Assembly: GCF_034555375.1 (NCBI RefSeq)
Contig: NZ_CP140706.1
Coordinates: forward strand, 1,169,001 to 1,233,000
DNA: 64,000 nt
Source of the DNA: Pseudomonas sp. B33.4
Lineage (GTDB): Bacteria; Pseudomonadota; Gammaproteobacteria; Pseudomonadales; Pseudomonadaceae
Direction of reading: 5' to 3'
Shown here: piece by piece, positions 1 to 9,234 of the stretch
How the letters are laid out: every line of letters starts with the position of its first letter
Numbering within the stretch: the stretch's first letter is position 1
Program-made: the position numbers and the translations under genes
Notes under the pieces: generated by a model
What the model saw: only the letters and a program-made list of their open reading frames with translations
Told to the model about the DNA's origin: nothing
The model's database searches: none

Positions 1-919
1 CCATCGACAACCCGGTCAGCAGCGCATGCAGCAGGTACAGCAGCGGCGCCAGAAACATGAAGGCAAATTCGATTGGCTCAGTCACCCCGGTCAAAAACGA
101 CGTCAGCGCCATCGACAGGAAAATCCCGCCCATCACCTTGCGGCGTTCCGGCAGTGCATTGCGGTACATCGCCAGACACGCCGCTGGCAGGCCGAAGATC
201 ATCATCGGGAACATGCCGGTCATGAACTGGCCGCCCTTCGGATCGCCGGCGAAGTAGCGCGACAGGTCACCCGTCACCAGAGCCCCGGTCGTTGGATCGG
301 TGAAGTTGCCGAACACAAACCACGCCATGTTGTTGAGGATATGGTGCAGGCCGGTGACGATCAGCAGGCGGTTGAACACGCCAAACACGAACGCGCCAAT
401 GCTGCCGCTTTCCATCATCAGCGCACCGAAGGCGTTGATGCCGTGCTGGATCGGCGGCCAGATATAACCGAACACTACGCCCAGACCGACTGCTGCGAAC
501 CCGGTGACAATTGGCACAAACCGTCGGCCGCCGAAGAACGCCAGATACTCCGGCAACTTGATGTCCTTGAAACGGTTGTACAGCGCGCCGGCCATCAGGC
601 CGCTGACGATCCCGGCGAGCATGCCCATGTTGATGCTCGCGTCGAGCACCTTCAGTGTGGAGATCATCACCAGATAACCGATCACCCCGGCGAGGCCGGC
701 GGTGCCGTTGTTATCCTTGGCGAAACCGACGGCGATGCCGATAGCGAAGATCATTGCCAGGTTGGCAAAGATCACCTGGCCGGCATCGTGAATGATCGCG
801 ATGTTCAGCAGGTCGGTGTCACCCAGACGCAGCAGCAGGCCGGCAATCGGCAGGATCGCGATCGGCAGCATCAGCGCGCGCCCCAGGCGTTGCAGGCCTT
901 CGATGAAGAGTTGGTACAT
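1..919 (-). CDS. nagE: PTS N-acetylglucosamine transporter subunit IIC(B), partial (C-terminal part outside window)
   Basis: Inner-membrane permease of the phosphotransferase system that imports and phosphorylates N-acetylglucosamine. The minus strand reads open from an ATG at 917-919 to the window edge, giving about 306 residues that start MYQLFIEGLQRLGRAL. The reading is strongly hydrophobic with repeated membrane segments and the IIC signature region (TGLHHILNN, then GMFPMMIFGLPAA and a TGVTEPIEF loop), as expected of the glucose/GlcNAc IIC family. An AAGGAG ribosome site lies 8 bases before the start. The IIB domain would lie beyond the left edge. It is the last gene of the minus-strand nag operon, 23 bases after the IIA-HPr-EI gene that supplies its phosphate. 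Substrate choice follows from the neighbours nagA and the deaminase. Confidence 0.93.
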   Translation of the reverse strand, partial: MYQLFIEGLQRLGRALMLPIAILPIAGLLLRLGDTDLLNIAIIHDAGQVIFANLAMIFAIGIAVGFAKDNNGTAGLAGVIGYLVMISTLKVLDASINMGMLAGIVSGLMAGALYNRFKDIKLPEYLAFFGGRRFVPIVTGFAAVGLGVVFGYIWPPIQHGINAFGALMMESGSIGAFVFGVFNRLLIVTGLHHILNNMAWFVFGNFTDPTTGALVTGDLSRYFAGDPKGGQFMTGMFPMMIFGLPAACLAMYRNALPERRKVMGGIFLSMALTSFLTGVTEPIEFAFMFLAPLLYLLHALLTGLSM

Positions 920-942
920 GGCGGTTCTCCTTCTTGTTGTTA

Positions 943-3453
943 TTAGCGCAGAGGCCAGTGTTGATGGCAGGCATGACGCACCGCCGCAGCGCTGCTCAGC
1001 TTGAGCAGGTCGCGGGCGAGGCGTTGGCATTCGGCTTCGTGCAACTGGCGCACGCGATCCTTGATTTCACCGATCTGCACCGGGCTCACCGACAGTTCGG
1101 TAACGCCCAGACCGATCAACACGGGGGTGGCCAGCGGATCAGAGGCGAGGGCGCCGCACACGCCGACCCAGCGTTTGTGCACCGCCGCGCCTTCGCAGGT
1201 CATGGCGATCAGGCGCAGCAGCGCCGGGTGCAGGGCGTCAACGCGGGCGGCCAGACCGGCGTGATCGCGATCCATGGCGAGCGTGTATTGCGAGAGGTCG
1301 TTGGTGCCGATCGAAAGGAAATCGGCATGTTCGGCCAGTTGTTCGGCTTGCAGCGCGGCGGCGGGGACTTCGATCATCACGCCGATTTCCGGGCGCTGAC
1401 TCACACCCAGTTCGAGGCACAAGGCATCGACGCGTTGGCGAATGTGTAGCAGCTCATCCACTTCGGTGACCATCGGCAGCAGGATCCGGCAGCGGCGCAG
1501 CGGGCTGACTTGCAGCAGCGCGCGCAGTTGCTGATCGAGGATTTCCGGGCGGGCCTGAGCCAGGCGAATGCCGCGCAAGCCGAGTACCGGATTGGCTTCG
1601 ATGGGCAGCGGCAGGTAATCGAGTTGTTTGTCGCCGCCGACGTCGATGGTGCGGATGATCACTGACTTGTCGCCCATGGCATCGATCACGGCTTGATAAG
1701 CACTGCGCTGCTCTTCGACGTCTGGAGCGGTCTGGCGATCGACGAACAAAAACTCGGTGCGCAACAGGCCTACACCATCGGCGCCGTTGGCAAAGGCGTC
1801 CGCCGCTTCACCGCTGGAAGCAACATTGGCGACGACTTCGATGTGCACGCCATTACGGGTTTCGGCGGGCAGGTGAGCTTTGGCTTGTTGCGCGTCGCGA
1901 CGTCGTTGCCGGTCGATTTGTACCTGCTGAACTTCGCTCAGGCGTTCAGCATTCGGCATCAGTTCCAGACGACCACCGTCGGCATCAAGCACGACCGCGT
2001 GCCCTTGCGGCTGATCAAGCAATGCTGAACCCAGCGCCACCATGCACGGCAGACCTTTGCCACGCGCCAGAATCGCCACATGCGAAGTCGCGCCACCTGC
2101 GGCCATGCACAACCCGGCGACACCTTGCGCGCTGAGTTGCAGCAAATCCGACGGCGTCAGTTCATGCGCCGCGACGATCGCGCCGGCCGGCACGTCGTAG
2201 TCCCTGGCCTCGCCGAGCAAGGCACGCAACACGCGTTGCTTGAGGTCGCGCAGATCATTGGCGCGCTCAGCCAGCAACGCGCTACCGGTGTGTTGCAGCA
2301 CTTCGCACTGCACATCGATCGACTGGCTCCAGGCGTGAGTCGCCGCAGTGCCTTGTTCGATGGATTGCTGTGCCGCATCGAGCAGCGCCGGGTCTTCAAG
2401 CAGCGCCAAATGCGCGGCGAAGATTGCTTCTTCATCGACATTCTTGTGCTTTTTCGCTTGGGCGAGGGTGGCGTCGATTTCGCTGCGCACCTGATTCAGT
2501 GCCGTGTCGAGCACCTGCAATTGTTGCAACGGATCATGATTGCCCGCGTCGATCGGCAAACTGATCGCGTTCAGGCGGAACAGCGGGCCACCGACCAGTC
2601 CTGGCGCGGCGCATACGCCGTGCAGTACACCCACTTCGGCCGGGCGTTTGAGAGGCGCAATACTGGCCGGTGCCGCGTGATGCTCCTCCGGCAGCGCCGT
2701 GGCCAACGCGGTGAGCAACGCTTGCAGCGCCGCCTCGGCATCCGGCCCCTGACAGCTGACCTGCACTTCGTCCTGCTCGCCAACCGCCAGCCCCATCAAG
2801 CCGATCAGGCTGTTGCACGGCGCCGATTTGCCAGCGAAGTGCAGTTGCGACTGGCTTTTGAAACCTTGCGCGGTCTGCCGAATCAACGCCGCCGGGCGGG
2901 CATGCAAACCGCCGCGATGCGCCACCAACACATGACCATGAACCTCAGGCCCGCCGACCTCTTCGACATTCGCCGCAGCACTGTTGCGGGCAACGATGTG
3001 CAGCAAGGGGTCGCCAACCTTCACCGCTTTCAGCGTGATCGGTCGTACCTGGAAATCCTGACTGTTGGTCAGGATCAACAGACTGACGAGGCTTTTGCAT
3101 TGCTGACCGACCTTGTCGAGGTCATAGCGCAGCAACGGTTGGCCTTTGCTGACGCGCGAGCCATCCTTGACCAGCATCGAGAAGCCTTCGCCGTTCAGTT
3201 CAACGGTGTCGAGGCCCAGATGCAGGAGGATTTCCGCGCCGTTGTCGGCACGCACGGTCAGTGCGTGGCCGGTGCGCGCGACGTGAATGATCACCCCGGC
3301 GCACGGCGAGTACAGCGTGTCGTTGAGCGGATCGATGGCAATGCCATCGCCCATCGCGCCGCTGGCGAACACCGCGTCCGGGACTTTGGCGAGCGTGAGC
3401 ACCGGGCCGCTGAGCGGGGCGCTGAGGGTCAGCTCTTTATTGTTGTTGTGCAT
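943..3453 (-). CDS. nagF: PTS IIA-HPr-enzyme I fusion protein (GlcNAc-specific)
   Basis: An 836-residue cytoplasmic multiphosphoryl transfer protein that carries phosphate from PEP to the membrane permease. Three modules are visible in order: a glucose-type IIA domain (about 10-155) with active His78 in EILLHLGLD; an HPr domain (about 172-255) with His184 in GGLHARPAA; and enzyme I (about 275-836) with His458 in GGATSHVAIL and a C-terminal PEP-binding part (DFLSIGTNDLSQYTLA). The same fusion and gene order (regulator, nagA, SIS protein, fusion, nagE) is known in P. aeruginosa. A REP pair separates it from the upstream SIS gene, so transcript levels may differ on the two sides. It is often labelled ptsP by similarity of the EI part; it is not the nitrogen-PTS PtsP, which has a GAF domain. 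Confidence 0.95.
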   Translation of the reverse strand: MHNNNKELTLSAPLSGPVLTLAKVPDAVFASGAMGDGIAIDPLNDTLYSPCAGVIIHVARTGHALTVRADNGAEILLHLGLDTVELNGEGFSMLVKDGSRVSKGQPLLRYDLDKVGQQCKSLVSLLILTNSQDFQVRPITLKAVKVGDPLLHIVARNSAAANVEEVGGPEVHGHVLVAHRGGLHARPAALIRQTAQGFKSQSQLHFAGKSAPCNSLIGLMGLAVGEQDEVQVSCQGPDAEAALQALLTALATALPEEHHAAPASIAPLKRPAEVGVLHGVCAAPGLVGGPLFRLNAISLPIDAGNHDPLQQLQVLDTALNQVRSEIDATLAQAKKHKNVDEEAIFAAHLALLEDPALLDAAQQSIEQGTAATHAWSQSIDVQCEVLQHTGSALLAERANDLRDLKQRVLRALLGEARDYDVPAGAIVAAHELTPSDLLQLSAQGVAGLCMAAGGATSHVAILARGKGLPCMVALGSALLDQPQGHAVVLDADGGRLELMPNAERLSEVQQVQIDRQRRRDAQQAKAHLPAETRNGVHIEVVANVASSGEAADAFANGADGVGLLRTEFLFVDRQTAPDVEEQRSAYQAVIDAMGDKSVIIRTIDVGGDKQLDYLPLPIEANPVLGLRGIRLAQARPEILDQQLRALLQVSPLRRCRILLPMVTEVDELLHIRQRVDALCLELGVSQRPEIGVMIEVPAAALQAEQLAEHADFLSIGTNDLSQYTLAMDRDHAGLAARVDALHPALLRLIAMTCEGAAVHKRWVGVCGALASDPLATPVLIGLGVTELSVSPVQIGEIKDRVRQLHEAECQRLARDLLKLSSAAAVRHACHQHWPLR

Positions 3454-3485
3454 GGCTCGGTCTCATCAGTAATTTCGCTGATCCC

Positions 3486-3571
3486 TGTAGGAGCTGCCGC
3501 AGGCTGCGATCATTTGATCTTGTTTTCTGTGAATCAAAATCAAAAGATCGCAGCCTGCGGCAGCTCCTACA
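3486..3571. repeat. REP pair (family A) inside the nag operon
   Basis: Two inverted copies of the family A unit (TGTAGGAGCTGCCGCAGG then CTGCGATC) face each other across about 30 bases. The pair lies between the SIS gene and the IIA-HPr-EI gene, so it is transcribed within the operon and could form a long hairpin. Confidence 0.9.
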
Positions 3572-3595
3572 TGGAGTTACATCCTTTAGCCGCTA

Positions 3596-4618
3596 TCAGT
3601 GCGTTCGGGTCACTTTGCTCAGATGGCGCGGCTGATCCGGGTCCATTCCGCGGGCCACGGCCAGCCCTGCGGCCATCACGTAGAAGCTCTGGATCGCCAG
3701 AATCGGATCGAGGGCCGGATGTTCGGCGCGGGTCAGCGTCAGGTCGCGCTCGGCGATGTCATCCGGCGCGGCCAGCAACACACGGGCGCCGCGTTGACGC
3801 ATCTCTGCTGCCAGGCTCAACAGACCCGCCTGCTCGGCGCCGCGTGGAGCGAAGACCAGCAACGGATAGTGTTCGTCGATCAGCGCCATCGGGCCGTGAC
3901 GCACTTCGGCGCTGCTGAACGCTTCGGCCTGAATCGCCGAGGTTTCCTTGAATTTCAAAGCCGCTTCTTGAGCGATGGCAAACCCGGCGCCGCGCCCAAT
4001 CACCATCAAACGTTGGCAATCGCGCAGCGCTTCGATGGCCACGCTCCAGTCCTGTTTCGCCGCTTCGCGCAGGCCTTCGGGCAAGGCATTGCCGGCCTCG
4101 AGCAATTCGCTGTCCTCTTTCCAGTGCGCGATCAAACGGGCGCTGGCGCTGAGGGTGGCGATAAAACTCTTGGTCGCGGCGACGCTGCTTTCAGTCCCGG
4201 CGAGCAGCGGCACGCTGAATTCACAGGCAGCTTCCAGCGGCGAGTCGGCGGCGTTAACCATCGACACGCTCAACGCGCCACGCTTGCGCAACAGACGCAG
4301 GCTGTTGACCAGATCCGGGCTCTGCCCCGACTGTGAAAAGGCGAACGCGACCTGACCGCTGACTTTCAATGGCACCTGCTGCATGGTCACCACCGACATC
4401 GGCAACGACGCCACCGGCACACCGAGTTGCTGCATGGTCAGGTAGGCGAAGTAGCTCGCCGCGTGGTCGGAGCTGCCGCGCGCCACCGTCATCGCCACTT
4501 GCGGTGGCTGACGGCGCAGGCGCCCGGCGATCTCGATCATTGGCGCGTCGAGCTGTTGCAGTTGGGCTTGCACGGCCTCGAACGAGGACAGCGCCTCTTC
4601 AAGCATTTTTGAAGTCAA
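3596..4618 (-). CDS. SIS-domain glucosamine-6-phosphate deaminase/isomerase (GlmS C-terminal-like, NagB-II type)
   Basis: A 340-residue protein with two SIS sugar-isomerase domains, like the isomerase half of GlmS but lacking its N-terminal glutaminase. Visible motifs are CARGSSDH-type phosphate loop (VARGSSDHAAS, about 45-55), SQSGQSPD (about 95-102) and AEVRHGPMA (about 238-246), all expected in this family. In this context it most likely converts glucosamine-6-phosphate to fructose-6-phosphate and ammonia, the step after NagA. The start overlaps the end of nagA by 20 bases. A TTG start at 4618 has GGAGAAG 6 bases upstream; an ATG four codons later is the alternative. Classical NagB is absent from the operon, which supports the deaminase role, but biochemical activity is inferred. 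Confidence 0.88.
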   Translation of the reverse strand: MTSKMLEEALSSFEAVQAQLQQLDAPMIEIAGRLRRQPPQVAMTVARGSSDHAASYFAYLTMQQLGVPVASLPMSVVTMQQVPLKVSGQVAFAFSQSGQSPDLVNSLRLLRKRGALSVSMVNAADSPLEAACEFSVPLLAGTESSVAATKSFIATLSASARLIAHWKEDSELLEAGNALPEGLREAAKQDWSVAIEALRDCQRLMVIGRGAGFAIAQEAALKFKETSAIQAEAFSSAEVRHGPMALIDEHYPLLVFAPRGAEQAGLLSLAAEMRQRGARVLLAAPDDIAERDLTLTRAEHPALDPILAIQSFYVMAAGLAVARGMDPDQPRHLSKVTRTH

Positions 4619-5705
4619 TGTCTTCTCCTTCGACCATGACGGCGGTCAGTGTGAGTGAGCGATCCAGCCGCACGCAGTCGGCCCAGGCACCTGGTTGCAG
4701 GCGCCCGCGTTCGGTGATGCCGAGGTAGTCGGCGGGGAATTGCGACAGGCGCTGCGAGGCTTCGGCGATCGGCAAACCGATCTTCACCAGGTTGCGCAGG
4801 GCTTGGTCCATGGTCAGGGTGCTGCCGGCCAAGGTGCCGTCGGGCAGTCGTACGCCGCCCAGGCATTTGGTCACGGTGTGGCTGCCAAGCTTGTATTCAC
4901 CGTCGGGCATGCCGGCGGCAGCGGTCGAATCGGTCACGCAATACAGGCACGGGATCGAGCGCAGGGCCACGCGGATGGCGCCGGGATGCACGTGCAGCAA
5001 ATCCGGAATCAGCTCGGCGAATTTGGCGTGGGCCAATGCGGCGCCGACGATGCCCGGTTCGCGGTGATGCAACGGGCTCATGGCGTTGTAGAGGTGAGTG
5101 AAACTGGTCGCGCCGGCATCGAGTGCAGCAACGCCTTCCTCGTAACTGCCGAGGGTGTGGCCGATCTGCATGCGCACGCCACGGCTGCTCAGTTCACGAA
5201 TCAACGCGTCGTGACCGGCGATTTCCGGAGCGATGGTGATTACCCGAATCGGCGCCAATGCCAGATATTCTTCGACTTCGGCCATCAATGCAGTGTGGGC
5301 GAAATTCGGTTGTGCACCGAGTTTGCCGGGATTGATGTACGGGCCTTCGAGGTGTACGCCGAGGACGCGCGCGGCACCTTGCGGACGCTGTTCGCAGAAT
5401 TCCCCGACTTCTTTCAAGACGCAGGAGATCTCGGCACTCGGTGCGGTCATGGTCGTGGCCAGCAGCGAGGTAGTGCCGAAACGCACGTGGGTTCTGGTGA
5501 TGGTTTCGAAAGCGCTGGCGCCTTCCATGATGTCTTTGCCGCCGCCGCCGTGAACGTGCAGATCAATGAAACCCGGCAGCAGATACGGCAGGTCATTGGT
5601 GGCCGGATCGCAAGGCATGCCTTCAATCGACACGACTTTGCCGTGTTCGTGGATCAGCCGGCCGCGAATCCAGCCGCTGGCGGTGAGGATGTTGTCTTCG
5701 GACAT
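4599..5705 (-). CDS. nagA: N-acetylglucosamine-6-phosphate deacetylase
   Basis: Amidohydrolase of 368 residues that removes acetate from GlcNAc-6-phosphate after PTS uptake. The metal-binding HxH (GFIDLHVHGGGG, His50 and His52), the GVHLEGPYINP strand, the QIGHTLGS and THLYNAMSP motifs and the late VTDSTAAAGM loop with the catalytic Asp are all present. Length is normal for the family. It is the second gene of the minus-strand nag operon, 40 bases after the GntR regulator, and its last codons overlap the start of the SIS-domain gene, which suggests coupled translation. Confidence 0.95.
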   Translation of the reverse strand: MSEDNILTASGWIRGRLIHEHGKVVSIEGMPCDPATNDLPYLLPGFIDLHVHGGGGKDIMEGASAFETITRTHVRFGTTSLLATTMTAPSAEISCVLKEVGEFCEQRPQGAARVLGVHLEGPYINPGKLGAQPNFAHTALMAEVEEYLALAPIRVITIAPEIAGHDALIRELSSRGVRMQIGHTLGSYEEGVAALDAGATSFTHLYNAMSPLHHREPGIVGAALAHAKFAELIPDLLHVHPGAIRVALRSIPCLYCVTDSTAAAGMPDGEYKLGSHTVTKCLGGVRLPDGTLAGSTLTMDQALRNLVKIGLPIAEASQRLSQFPADYLGITERGRLQPGAWADCVRLDRSLTLTAVMVEGEDIDFKNA

Positions 5706-5745
5706 TTTGGTTCTCGCTTTGGGCCGCTCTCAGCGGCGCAGCTCT

Positions 5746-6477
5746 TTATCTACGAAGCTCTGCAACAAAGTCGTAGTAGTCGTTGCGGCAATAGGTGTCG
5801 GTGACTTCGATCGGCGTGTTGTCTTCCAGGTAGCCAACCCGGGTCATCAGCAACATCGCGGTGCCGGGGGCGATGCCGACCAGCGCGGCGAACTCGTCCG
5901 AGGCGTTGATCGCCTGAATGTGCTGCAAGGCGCGGACGATCGGTTTGCCGATGCCGTCGAGGTATTCGTAGAGCGAATCGCCGACCAGTTGCGGCTTGGG
6001 CATGATCGAGGCGGGCAGGGTGCTCATCTCGATCGCCATGACGGTGTCATCGGCTTTGCGCAGACGCTTCATGCGCGCGACCTTGTCGTTCGGCGACAGG
6101 CTGAGACGGATCAGTTCTTCGTGGGTCGGCAGGGTGATTTCGCGTTCCAGCCAATGCGAACTGGGCACAAAACCCTTGAGTCGCAGCATTTCGCTGAAAC
6201 CGGAGAGACGCGACAGCGGTTGTTCGAGACGCGGGGTGATGAAGGTGCCGGAACCTTGCAGGCGGCGGATCAAACCTTGATCGAGGAGGACTTCCAATGC
6301 CTTGCGTGCGGTAACGCGAGAGATACCGAGCATTTCGCTGAGATTGCGTTCGGACGGCATCGCCTGCTCGGACTTCCACTGCCCGGCATGGATCGCCGCT
6401 TCCAGATTGCGCGCCAGTTGCAGGTACAGCGGCGTCGGCTGGGAGTCGTCAGGACGTAGGGCGTGGAGGTCGTTCAT
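5746..6477 (-). CDS. nagR: GntR-family regulator of GlcNAc use (NagR/DasR type, UTRA domain)
   Basis: Transcription factor with an N-terminal GntR winged helix (about 15-80; LARNLEAAIHAGQW, SEMLGISRVTARKAL) and a C-terminal UTRA effector domain (about 95-240; the family binds amino-sugar phosphates). I chose the ATG at 6477, which has GGAA 9 bases upstream and gives 243 residues; the reading frame stays open to 6543 with an ATG at 6486. It heads the operon that includes nagA and nagE, so it probably represses its own operon and is relieved by GlcNAc-6-P or GlcN-6-P. Facing TTAATACCACTT repeats upstream are likely operators. Confidence 0.9.
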   Translation of the reverse strand: MNDLHALRPDDSQPTPLYLQLARNLEAAIHAGQWKSEQAMPSERNLSEMLGISRVTARKALEVLLDQGLIRRLQGSGTFITPRLEQPLSRLSGFSEMLRLKGFVPSSHWLEREITLPTHEELIRLSLSPNDKVARMKRLRKADDTVMAIEMSTLPASIMPKPQLVGDSLYEYLDGIGKPIVRALQHIQAINASDEFAALVGIAPGTAMLLMTRVGYLEDNTPIEVTDTYCRNDYYDFVAELRR

Positions 6478-6533
6478 GTAGGTCATTTCCGTCGCGAGTA
6501 TAGGATTGTTGTGGCTCGCTTGTGGGGCGGAAA

Positions 6534-6627
6534 TTAATACCACTTGAATACCATGTCAACGCGGGTAATCGGCCGTTAGCCCAATGAAATGGCGGGTTGT
6601 AGCGGGTATGGTTTGAAGTGGTATTAA
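6534..6627. promoter_or_regulatory. Paired operator-like repeats upstream of the nag operon
   Basis: The 12-mer TTAATACCACTT (6534-6545) recurs as a perfect inverted copy, AAGTGGTATTAA (6616-6627), 70 bases away. Each is followed inward by a second, weaker TGGT half (ATACCAT at 6548-6554, ATGGTTT at 6608-6614), so each site looks like two TGGT half-sites 11 bases apart. The position, directly before the nagR start and facing outward to the REP, suits binding by the GntR/UTRA regulator. Binding is inferred. Confidence 0.6.
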
Positions 6628-6645
6628 AGCTGGGCTGTAGAAAGC

Positions 6646-6727
6646 AAAAGATCGCAGCCTGCGGCAGCTCCTACAGTGGGAAGTGGTATCACCTCTGTAG
6701 GAGCTGCCGCAGGCTGCGATCTTTTGA
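6646..6727. repeat. REP pair (family A)
   Basis: Two inverted family A units (GATCGCAGCCTGCGGCAG, and its complement) separated by about 25 bases, between the nag operator region and the 3' end of the L,D-transpeptidase gene. Confidence 0.9.
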
Positions 6728-6760
6728 TTTATTTTTTTGCAGGTGACCAGTGGTCAGGGA

Positions 6761-7276
6761 TCAAGGGCGGATTTCGACCATCGTGCCGTCCGGCACCAGG
6801 CTCCACACTTCGCGCATATCAACGTTGCGCATGGCGACGCAGCCGTCCGTCCAGTCGAGGGTGTGGAACAGGTCTTCCGGGGTTTCTTCCGAATCCGGCG
6901 TGCCGTGGATCATGATCATCCCGCCGGGCTCGACGCCTTCACGCCGGGCGCGAGCCGAATCGCTGATGTTCGGGTAGGAAATGTGCATCGACAGATTGAA
7001 TTTGTCACTGGTCTTGCGCCAGTCGATCCAATAGAAACCTTCCGGCGTGCGTTTGTCGCCTTCGATCAGTTTCGGACCCTTTTTCGCGCCCTTTCCCAAG
7101 GAGATGCGATAGGTCTTCAGCGGTTTGCCATCGGCGATCAACTGCAGTTGATGTGCTGACTTGAGCACCAGGACTTTTTCGATAAGCGGGCTATTCGCAG
7201 GCGCCACGGTGGTCACGAATGACGCTTGGGAGACGGTAACGAACGACAGGCAGAACAGGGCAAGCAACCAGCGCAT
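6761..7276 (-). CDS. Periplasmic L,D-transpeptidase (YkuD/ErfK family)
   Basis: Secreted cell-wall enzyme of 171 residues. The chosen ATG at 7276 has GGGGA about 9 bases upstream and begins a clean signal peptide (MRWLLALFCLSF...SQAS). The mature part is a single YkuD domain: substrate strand VLKSAHQLQLI, GPKxxEGDxRTPEGFY, then the catalytic MIHGTP and TDGCVAM motifs with His and Cys. Known members form meso-DAP cross-links or anchor lipoproteins to peptidoglycan; which applies here cannot be told. The gene stands alone, between the REP pair and a convergent-direction Nudix gene upstream on the same strand. Confidence 0.88.
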   Translation of the reverse strand: MRWLLALFCLSFVTVSQASFVTTVAPANSPLIEKVLVLKSAHQLQLIADGKPLKTYRISLGKGAKKGPKLIEGDKRTPEGFYWIDWRKTSDKFNLSMHISYPNISDSARARREGVEPGGMIMIHGTPDSEETPEDLFHTLDWTDGCVAMRNVDMREVWSLVPDGTMVEIRP

Positions 7277-7363
7277 TGAAACGATTCCCCAGGAATGACG
7301 CAGAAACATGATTTACAGGTGTTGTGCAGACGTGCTCGGGTTATCGGCTGGCCGGCGACGAAA

Positions 7364-7915
7364 TCAAGTAATGGCAGGCTGAGCAAGCGGCGGAATCGAT
7401 TCCGAACGAACCGGATACACCTCGACACGCCGATCAGCGAAGAAGCATTCTAAGGTACGCCCCACTGTGCGGAAAGCCAGCTCGTCCCAAGGAATGTCGG
7501 CTTCGTCGAATAGTTGCACTTCCAGGCTCTCGGGACCGGCGGCGAAATCCAGATCGACCAGTTCGGCGCGGAAGAACACATGCACCTGACTGATGTGTGG
7601 CACGTCGATCAGCGTGTAGATGCTCAGATTGCGCACGCGGGCGCAGGCTTCTTCTGCGGTCTCGCGCACGGCGGCCTGCTCAATGGTCTCGCCGTTCTCC
7701 ATGAAACCGGCGGGCAACGTCCAGTAACCGAGGCGCGGTTCGATGGCGCGACGGCAGAGCAACACTTTTGTGCCCCAGGTCGGCACGCAGCCGGCAACGA
7801 TATTGGGGTTCTGATAGTGAATGGTCTGACAGCTGTCACAGACAAATCGCAGCCGCGAATCGCCTTCGGGAATGCGCTGGGTGACCGGGTTACCGCAGTG
7901 GCTGCAAAATTTCAT
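7364..7915 (-). CDS. Nudix hydrolase with N-terminal zinc ribbon
   Basis: A 183-residue protein. The start at 7915 follows an AGGAAG ribosome site; the frame is open further upstream but lacks protein character there. Two CxxC pairs (CSHCG near residue 4, CDSC near residue 28) make a zinc ribbon. The Nudix box follows (GFMENGETIEQAAVRETAEEAC, about 72-94). The last Gly of the canonical box is replaced, as is usual in this subgroup. Related proteins act on NAD-like or ADP-ribose-like substrates, but the true substrate is unknown. It is divergent from the CoA pyrophosphatase-type Nudix gene 147 bases away. Confidence 0.85.
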   Translation of the reverse strand: MKFCSHCGNPVTQRIPEGDSRLRFVCDSCQTIHYQNPNIVAGCVPTWGTKVLLCRRAIEPRLGYWTLPAGFMENGETIEQAAVRETAEEACARVRNLSIYTLIDVPHISQVHVFFRAELVDLDFAAGPESLEVQLFDEADIPWDELAFRTVGRTLECFFADRRVEVYPVRSESIPPLAQPAIT

Positions 7916-8062
7916 GCTGGGCTTCCTGAATGCTGCGCCTATCTTGGCGTGCAGCGGTGTCGGTCGGCAAGTTGTCGTTTCGCGACACGACAGGTTTCGG
8001 GGGCTTGGGCGCTCGCAATGATTGGTGCATGATGCAGGGTAAGGCACAGATCGAGAACACTC

Positions 8063-8662
8063 ATGCTGGACGAGCTACTGCATAGGGTAAGCAACCACAC
8101 ACCGCGCACGCTGGAGACCGACACACGTTTCCCCGAGGCCGCCGTTCTGGTGCCGATCACCCGCAGTGAGGAGCCGGAACTGGTGTTGACCCTGCGCGCC
8201 AGCGGGCTCTCGACCCACGGCGGCGAAGTGGCGTTTCCCGGTGGTCGCCGCGATCCGGAAGACCCGGATCTGATCTTCACGGCGCTACGTGAGGCTGAAG
8301 AAGAAATCGGCCTGCCGCCCGGACTGGTCGAAGTCATTGGCCCGCTCAGCCCACTGATTTCCCTTCACGGCATCAAGGTCACGCCTTATGTCGGCGTCAT
8401 CCCCGATTTCGTCGAGTATCAACCCAATGACGCCGAGATTGCGGCCGTCTTCAGCGTACCGCTGGAATTCTTCCGTAAAGATCCTCGCGAACACACGCAC
8501 CGCATCGACTATCAGGGCCGCAGTTGGTACGTGCCGAGCTATCGCTACGGCGAATACAAGATCTGGGGCCTGACGGCGATCATGATCGTCGAGTTGATCA
8601 ACCTGCTCTATGACGCGAAAATCAGCCTGCACCAACCGCCGAAAAGCTTTATCAACACCTGA
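8063..8662 (+). CDS. Nudix CoA pyrophosphatase-like hydrolase (NudL/YeaB family)
   Basis: A 199-residue cytoplasmic enzyme. It shows the CoA-type extension just before the Nudix box ([20 protein letters not shown]) and a box reading [25 protein letters not shown] (about 58-82), both marks of the NudL/YeaB family that splits CoA and its thioesters. Followed 47 bases later by a gamma-carbonic anhydrase gene, a neighbour pair commonly kept in Pseudomonas; the three genes to 9440 probably form one transcript. Confidence 0.9.
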   Translation: MLDELLHRVSNHTPRTLETDTRFPEAAVLVPITRSEEPELVLTLRASGLSTHGGEVAFPGGRRDPEDPDLIFTALREAEEEIGLPPGLVEVIGPLSPLISLHGIKVTPYVGVIPDFVEYQPNDAEIAAVFSVPLEFFRKDPREHTHRIDYQGRSWYVPSYRYGEYKIWGLTAIMIVELINLLYDAKISLHQPPKSFINT

Positions 8663-8709
8663 AGCCGTCGTTCGAACGGCCACTCACCGTGAGCCCTGAG
8701 GAAAACAAG

Positions 8710-9234
8710 ATGAAATACCGCTTGGGCGACGCCCATGTCGAGACCCATCCACAGAGCTGGGTCGCCCCCAATGCCGTGCTGGTGGGCAAGGTCAAACTGG
8801 AAGAGGGCGCCAATGTCTGGTTCAACGCCGTGCTGCGTGGCGACAACGAACTGATCCTGATCGGCAAGAACAGCAACGTCCAGGACGGCACCGTGATGCA
8901 CACCGACATGGGCTATCCGCTGACTATCGGCACCGGTGTGACCATCGGCCACAATGCGATGCTGCACGGCTGCACTGTTGGCGATTACAGCCTGATCGGC
9001 ATTAACGCGGTGATTCTCAACGGCGCGAAGATCGGCAAGAACTGCATCATTGGCGCCAACTCGCTGATTGGCGAAGGCAAGGAAATTCCTGATGGTTCGC
9101 TGGTGATGGGTTCGCCGGGCAAGGTTGTGCGTGACCTGACGGAGCCGCAGAAGAAGATGCTTGAGGCCAGCGCCGCCCACTATGTGCATAACTCGCAACG
9201 TTATGCCCGCGATCTGGTTGAGCAGGAAGAATGA
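8710..9234 (+). CDS. Gamma-carbonic anhydrase family protein (YrdA-like)
   Basis: A 174-residue left-handed beta-helix protein. Hexapeptide repeats run through about 20-130 ([23 protein letters not shown]). Zinc-ligand histidines occur in [22 protein letters not shown]. The ATG at 8710 has GAGG 9 bases upstream and is preferred over an in-frame GTG at 8689. Family members bind zinc, but many bacterial YrdA-type proteins have little or no proven carbonic anhydrase activity. Its last four bases overlap the next gene (ATGA), implying coupled translation. Confidence 0.9.
   Translation: MKYRLGDAHVETHPQSWVAPNAVLVGKVKLEEGANVWFNAVLRGDNELILIGKNSNVQDGTVMHTDMGYPLTIGTGVTIGHNAMLHGCTVGDYSLIGINAVILNGAKIGKNCIIGANSLIGEGKEIPDGSLVMGSPGKVVRDLTEPQKKMLEASAAHYVHNSQRYARDLVEQEE

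Noticed and set aside
26..946. 306-codon plus-strand frame over nagE
   Set aside because: Low-complexity, His/Gln/Arg-rich text opposite a clear IIC membrane protein; antisense shadow of GC-rich coding.
2080..3918. 612-codon plus-strand frame over the IIA-HPr-EI gene
   Set aside because: Shadow; the minus-strand gene has all catalytic motifs.
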